From assembly GCF_012911925.1 (NCBI RefSeq), contig NZ_JAAXKY010000079.1, positions 1 to 34,543 of the forward strand: a DNA stretch of 34,543 bases, in the 5' to 3' direction. The DNA comes from Pseudonocardia xinjiangensis. Its GTDB lineage: Bacteria > Actinomycetota > Actinomycetes > Mycobacteriales > Pseudonocardiaceae. Of this stretch, positions 31,511 through 34,543 are shown one piece after another. The notes under the pieces were generated by a model. The model did no database searches and was not told where the DNA came from. It saw only the letters and a list, made by a program, of their open reading frames with translations. Each line of letters starts with the position of its first letter. Position 1 is the first letter of the stretch. The position numbers were made by a program, and so were the translations under genes.

Positions 31511-31527
31511 GTGAGTGATCCACTCAC
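31511..31527. promoter_or_regulatory. Dyad across the nitroreductase start
   Basis: GTGAGTG-ATC-CACTCAC is a perfect 7-3-7 inverted repeat immediately after the -10 box and over the GTG start. A repressor bound here would block initiation. The binding protein is unknown. Confidence 0.45.
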
Positions 31528-32171
31528 GACTGGCCATGACGCTCGGTGAGGCGATTTTCACGCAGCGGTCGATCCGCCGGTTCCGACCGGATCCTGTCCC
31601 GATCGCCGATCTCGAACTGATCGTCGCCGCGGCATCGAAGGCCCCGAGCGGCGGGAACAGCCAGATCGCGCGCTTTCTCGCCGTGAACGACCCCGGCCTC
31701 ATCCGTGAGTTCGGGGCGCTCTACCGCGAGGCGTGGTGGGCGAAGCGGCGGGACGCGGAGGGCTGGACCGGACCCGACGACCTGAACGCAGCCGAGCGCG
31801 CCCAGTGGGCGCCCTCCATGCGGCTGGCCGACGAGATGGGCGGCGTTCCGTGCGTCGTCTTCGCCCTGTCCGTGCCGCCGAACGCGGAGGGCTCGGTCCT
31901 TCCGGCCACCCAGAACCTGATGCTCGCCGCACGTGCGCTCGGCATCGGGTCGGTCCCCACCACCCTTCACAGCTCGGTGGAGGGCCGGTTCCGGGAGATG
32001 TTCGGGATTCCGCCCGAGGTGAAGTTCCACTTCGCGATCCCGCTCGGCTACCCGGCCGGCAACTTCGGTCCGACGAAACGCCGGCCGACCTGGGAGACCA
32101 GCTACCTCAACCGCTGGGAGGGAACCGTGCCGTGGGCGCCGGGGGAGGCGGCGGATGGTCCCGCCTCGTGA
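31515..32171 (+). CDS. Nitroreductase-family flavoprotein
   Basis: A 218-aa FMN-dependent oxidoreductase. Family elements are FTQRSIRRFRPDPVP (FMN phosphate), AASKAPSGGNSQIARFLAVN, LPATQNLMLAARALGIGSVP and FHFAIPLGYPAGNF. It transfers hydride from NAD(P)H to nitro, quinone or similar acceptors; the substrate is unknown. GTG 31515 is used because TATGAT lies six bases ahead; ATG 31536 gives the more usual N-terminus MTLGEAIFTQRS and is the alternative. Confidence 0.9.
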   Translation: MIHSRLAMTLGEAIFTQRSIRRFRPDPVPIADLELIVAAASKAPSGGNSQIARFLAVNDPGLIREFGALYREAWWAKRRDAEGWTGPDDLNAAERAQWAPSMRLADEMGGVPCVVFALSVPPNAEGSVLPATQNLMLAARALGIGSVPTTLHSSVEGRFREMFGIPPEVKFHFAIPLGYPAGNFGPTKRRPTWETSYLNRWEGTVPWAPGEAADGPAS

Positions 32172-32188
32172 CGCACGCGGCTCGGAGG

Positions 32189-32905
32189 TCACTTCAGCCG
32201 TACCCCGGTGACGTCCAGCGTGATCGGCACCCAGGACCGGTCGGGGGTGCGGTCCTCGTTGCGGATGTGGATCCGGCGGGCCGTGGTGACCACGACCCCG
32301 TCGAACGTGTCGTGTGCGGTGTCGTAGTGCGCCGTGGGTGAGCCGCCGTTGACGTCGGGCTGGTAGTCGATCCGGCGCTGCCGGCCGGCATCGTCGAAGT
32401 AGTACAGCTGGGTGGTGTTGTGCAGGTCGAGCGTGGCGGGGAAGGTCACGCTGAGGCCGCGCCAGCGCTCACCGTCCTCGATCCACGGCTCGATCTCCGC
32501 GGTCTCGACGCCGGGGTAGGTGAAGAGGTACGGCTCGACCAGGTAGCTCCAGGTCGCGTACGCCCGGAAGTAGCCGGCCTGCGCGACGCTCCACCGGCTG
32601 TCGGGGGTGTACCCGGCGAAGCTAGCCCGCGGGTTGTAGAGCGTCTCGTGCCGGCCGTCCGGGCCCGTTACGGTGAGGGTGCCCGCATCCCGGTCGAACT
32701 CGATGGTGCGGCCCGAGGGCTGCTGCAGGATCACGTGTTCCCGATGGACGTCGGCGATGACGTGGTCGGTGCCGAGGAAGTCGGGCACGCCCTTGAACTC
32801 CCAGAACGGGCCGCCGTAGGTGACGTCGGCCTCGATGATGGTGGCGTTCCGCCATGGCGCCAGCCCGCCGTGGGCGTCGATGACGTGGTCGAGCAAGGTG
32901 GTCAC
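32189..32905 (-). CDS. Conserved hypothetical protein, 238 aa
   Basis: The start is GTG 32905 with GAGGA upstream. The protein opens VTTLLDHVIDAHGGLAPWRN, and the HGG and W near the N-terminus recall lipoprotein-carrier (LolA-like) fold proteins. It is rich in beta-strand text: VTYGGPFWEFKGVPDFLGTD, TIEFDRDAGTLTVTGPDGRH, WRGLSVTFPATLDLHNTTQL and WVPITLDVTGVRL. No signal peptide or membrane segment. Function unknown; a lipid- or ligand-binding beta-sheet is a guess. It is divergent from the GlxA-like gene. Confidence 0.75.
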   Translation of the reverse strand: MTTLLDHVIDAHGGLAPWRNATIIEADVTYGGPFWEFKGVPDFLGTDHVIADVHREHVILQQPSGRTIEFDRDAGTLTVTGPDGRHETLYNPRASFAGYTPDSRWSVAQAGYFRAYATWSYLVEPYLFTYPGVETAEIEPWIEDGERWRGLSVTFPATLDLHNTTQLYYFDDAGRQRRIDYQPDVNGGSPTAHYDTAHDTFDGVVVTTARRIHIRNEDRTPDRSWVPITLDVTGVRLK

Positions 32906-33060
32906 GGTGTCGTCCTCGTACTGAGTGCGATGGGAGATGACGGAGGGATCACCGGCCGCGCCGGCGTTCTCACGCTCCTAGAATCGCTGTGGTGGGCGTC
33001 GCCACGCCGCCCGAACCTGGCCAGGAAGCCCACCAATCCCGCCACGATCACGGAGGTGAG

Positions 33061-34080
33061 ATGGCGCCGTCCCTGCACCGCGTAGGGATCCTCGTGTTCG
33101 ACGGCGTCAAGATGCTCGACGTCGCCGGGCCGGCCGAGGTGTTCGCCGAGGCCAACCGCGGCGAGGGCAACTACGAGGTGACGACGGTCTCGGTCACCGG
33201 CAAGCCGGCCATGTCCTCGATCGGCTTGCCCATCTCCGCCACCGGGTCTGCCCACGACGCCCGTTTCGACACGGTGCTCGTTGCGGGCGGCGGCTTCCCG
33301 AAGCGGCCGGTGACTCCTGAGCACGTCGATGTCGCCACCGAGATGAGCCGTGGCGCGAGACGGACCGGGTCGGTGTGCACGGGAGCCTTCGTCCTCGCCG
33401 AAGCCGGGCTGCTGGCCGGCAAGCGCGCCACCACGCACTGGGCGATGGCCGCTGAGCTGGCTCGCCGCTACCCCGACGTCTCCGTTCAGCCCGACGCCAT
33501 CTGGATCAAGGACGGCAGCACGTACAGCTCGGGCGGAGTCGCCGCCGGGATCGATCTGGCGCTGGCTCTCCTCGAGGAGGACCACGGCCCACAGCTGACG
33601 CGTTCGGTGGCCCGTGCCCTCGTCGTCTACATGAAGCGCCCGGGTGGCCAGTCCCAGTTCTCCGCGTCGCTGCAAGGTCCTCCGCCGCGCACTCCCGCGA
33701 TCCGGCTGGTGGCGGAGAGTGTTGCCGCCGACCCGAGCGTCGAGTGGAGCCTGGCGGCGCTGGCGGCGGTGGCGCGGGTCAGTGCCCGCCACCTCACCCG
33801 CATGTTCCGCGAGGAGCTGGACACGACACCCGCGCGGTACGTGGAGCGCATCCGCTTCGACCTGGCCCGCTCCCACCTCGACAGCGGCATGAACGCCACC
33901 CAGGCGGCACTGCGCGCCGGTTTCCCCAGTTACGAGTCGTTCCGTCGCGTGTTCGTCAGGCGGCTCGGTGTCTCGCCGGCCCGCTACCAGCAGCGCTTCA
34001 CCACCACCGCCCGCAACGATGCCGAGCTCGTCTCGGCCGAGGCCTCCTGGCTGGACGAGACGGTGCCGCTCAGGTCCTAG
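33061..34080 (+). CDS. GlxA-family transcriptional regulator (DJ-1/PfpI + AraC)
   Basis: A 339-aa fusion. Residues about 5-170 form a DJ-1/PfpI amidotransferase-like domain (VGILVFDGVKMLDVAGPAEV) with the nucleophile-elbow Cys in GSVCTGAFVLAEAGLLAGKR and ATTHW after it. The C-terminal AraC domain has two helix-turn-helices (WSLAALAAVARVSARHLTRM and MNATQAALRAGFPSYESFRR) ending FVRRLGVSPARYQQRF. ATG 33061 follows GGAGGTGAG and gives the usual start. The ligand and targets are unknown; the divergent 238-aa protein is a candidate. Confidence 0.94.
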   Translation: MAPSLHRVGILVFDGVKMLDVAGPAEVFAEANRGEGNYEVTTVSVTGKPAMSSIGLPISATGSAHDARFDTVLVAGGGFPKRPVTPEHVDVATEMSRGARRTGSVCTGAFVLAEAGLLAGKRATTHWAMAAELARRYPDVSVQPDAIWIKDGSTYSSGGVAAGIDLALALLEEDHGPQLTRSVARALVVYMKRPGGQSQFSASLQGPPPRTPAIRLVAESVAADPSVEWSLAALAAVARVSARHLTRMFREELDTTPARYVERIRFDLARSHLDSGMNATQAALRAGFPSYESFRRVFVRRLGVSPARYQQRFTTTARNDAELVSAEASWLDETVPLRS

Positions 34081-34090
34081 CTGTAATGCC

Positions 34091-34113
34091 CAGCCGGGTT
34101 GTTGACCCGGCTG
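34091..34113. terminator. Hairpin after the GlxA-like gene
   Basis: CAGCCGGGT and ACCCGGCTG pair perfectly over nine bases around a five-base loop, 10 bases after the stop codon. There is no T-tract. Confidence 0.6.
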
Positions 34114-34375
34114 ATGAGTGGGTGGCCGCCGAACACGGTGTGGCCGCGGTGGGCTTTCGGCGGCGACATTCGTAACGGGGCGATCGGAGGGCACGCGCTC
34201 GACCAGCAGCATGTGCCTGTTGAAGGCCAGAACGGGCATTTCGGTGGGCCATGAGACCTCCGGGCGGGACGCTGGTCGTAACGCTTCCGCCGGTCACCGC
34301 TGCGGACGGCCCTCGCCCGGCAGGCCACCACCGCGAGCGCTGAACGGCCGTTGACCTGCGACGACGAACATCGAT

Positions 34376-34391
34376 TCGAACATGTGTTCGA
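34376..34391. promoter_or_regulatory. LexA (SOS) box
   Basis: TCGAACATGTGTTCGA is a perfect match to the actinobacterial LexA consensus TCGAAC-N4-GTTCGA. It lies directly before the -10 box of the DUF222/HNH gene, so LexA would repress it until DNA damage. The 34,114-34,375 gap before it shows no supported gene. Confidence 0.85.
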
Positions 34392-34392
34392 G

Positions 34393-34398
34393 TATGAT
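34393..34398 (+). promoter_or_regulatory. -10 box of the DUF222/HNH gene
   Basis: TATGAT lies one base after the SOS box and six bases before ATG 34405, placing transcription start on the ATG (leaderless). Confidence 0.6.
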
Positions 34399-34404
34399 GG
34401 TGGG

Positions 34405-34543
34405 ATGTCGGACAGCCCGCTCACCACCGCCCATCGCCTCCTGGTCGAGGCGATCGACGCGCTGTCCGCCGCCACCGACTCGGCTACCGATGACGAGCTG
34501 CTGTCTGTGCTCACCTTGTGCGAGGGCACGAGCCGGCGGTTGG
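34405..34543 (+). CDS. DUF222 / HNH endonuclease (13E12-type), 5' end only
   Basis: 46 codons are visible: MSDSPLTTAHRLLVEAIDAL, then DDELLSVLTLCEGTSRRL. The helical pattern with LCEGTSRRL is the start of DUF222 proteins, which in full length end in an HNH nuclease and include the mycobacterial 13E12 repeat family. Several mycobacterial members are under LexA control, in line with the SOS box 13 bases upstream. The rest lies outside the window. Confidence 0.75.
   Translation, partial: MSDSPLTTAHRLLVEAIDALSAATDSATDDELLSVLTLCEGTSRRL

Noticed and set aside
32902..34239. Minus-strand frame of 445 codons opposite the GlxA-like gene
   Set aside because: Antisense shadow; the plus strand has recognised DJ-1 and AraC domains and a good ribosome site.
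1..34543. CRISPR arrays, rRNA genes, or further tRNA genes
   Set aside because: No regularly spaced repeats with spacers, no rRNA-like sequence and no other complete cloverleaf were seen.

Overview
The window is high-GC actinobacterial DNA. The gene content and the order lpqE-like / carD / ispD / ispF / cysS / rlmB, which matches the mycobacterial lpqE-carD-ispD-ispF-cysS-tsnR block, point to an actinomycete, probably of the Pseudonocardia/Pseudonocardiaceae type. The genus is inferred from protein style and gene order only.

Region 1 (1-14,560) is conserved chromosome. It holds a divergent lpqE-like lipoprotein and carD, then ispD-ispF with overlapping ends. The IspD has lost most of its catalytic motifs. 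A perfect 19-bp hairpin separates ispF from a convergent VOC protein gene. cysS-rlmB follow, then a convergent znuA-znuC-znuB zinc ABC transporter operon with a Zur-like operator. After that come a LacI-family regulator, a TetR regulator divergent from a small monooxygenase-like gene, the trehalose pair otsA-otsB, and a ThrE-type exporter.

Region 2 (14,563-21,380) is a decayed integrative (conjugative-type) element inserted in a tRNA-Thr(UGU) gene. The complete tRNA is at the left end. A 61-bp direct repeat carrying the tRNA 3' half recurs at the right end with one mismatch. Paired direct-repeat motifs lie just inside both ends, placed as integrase arm sites would be. The cargo is mostly wreckage: an integrase N-terminal stub, a MobF-type relaxase helicase lacking its relaxase domain, a GIY-YIG nuclease remnant, two lower-GC hypothetical genes with strong ribosome binding sites, a multi-frame relic, a truncated IS transposase and a fragment with a CxxCH motif. 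A second integrase stub lies just outside the right end, which suggests two related elements once sat in tandem.

Region 3 (21,540-26,570) is an accessory zone of complete and broken genes: a DinB/pentapeptide protein, an acyl-CoA ligase fragment, a truncated PIN-toxin pair, a PH-domain protein, a frameshifted GNAT, a DoxX-like membrane protein and a lipoprotein beta-lactamase-fold hydrolase. A symmetric heptamer array lies in the gap before the next operon.

Region 4 (26,568-34,543) encodes a three-subunit molybdenum hydroxylase of PaoABC (YagTSR) type, divergent from a TetR regulator with a perfect 10-bp inverted repeat between them. It continues with a broken DUF302 gene, a nitroreductase, an uncharacterised 238-aa protein, a GlxA-like regulator and the 5' end of a DUF222/HNH gene behind a perfect LexA (SOS) box. 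Several genes have a -10 box six bases before the start codon, suggesting leaderless transcripts.
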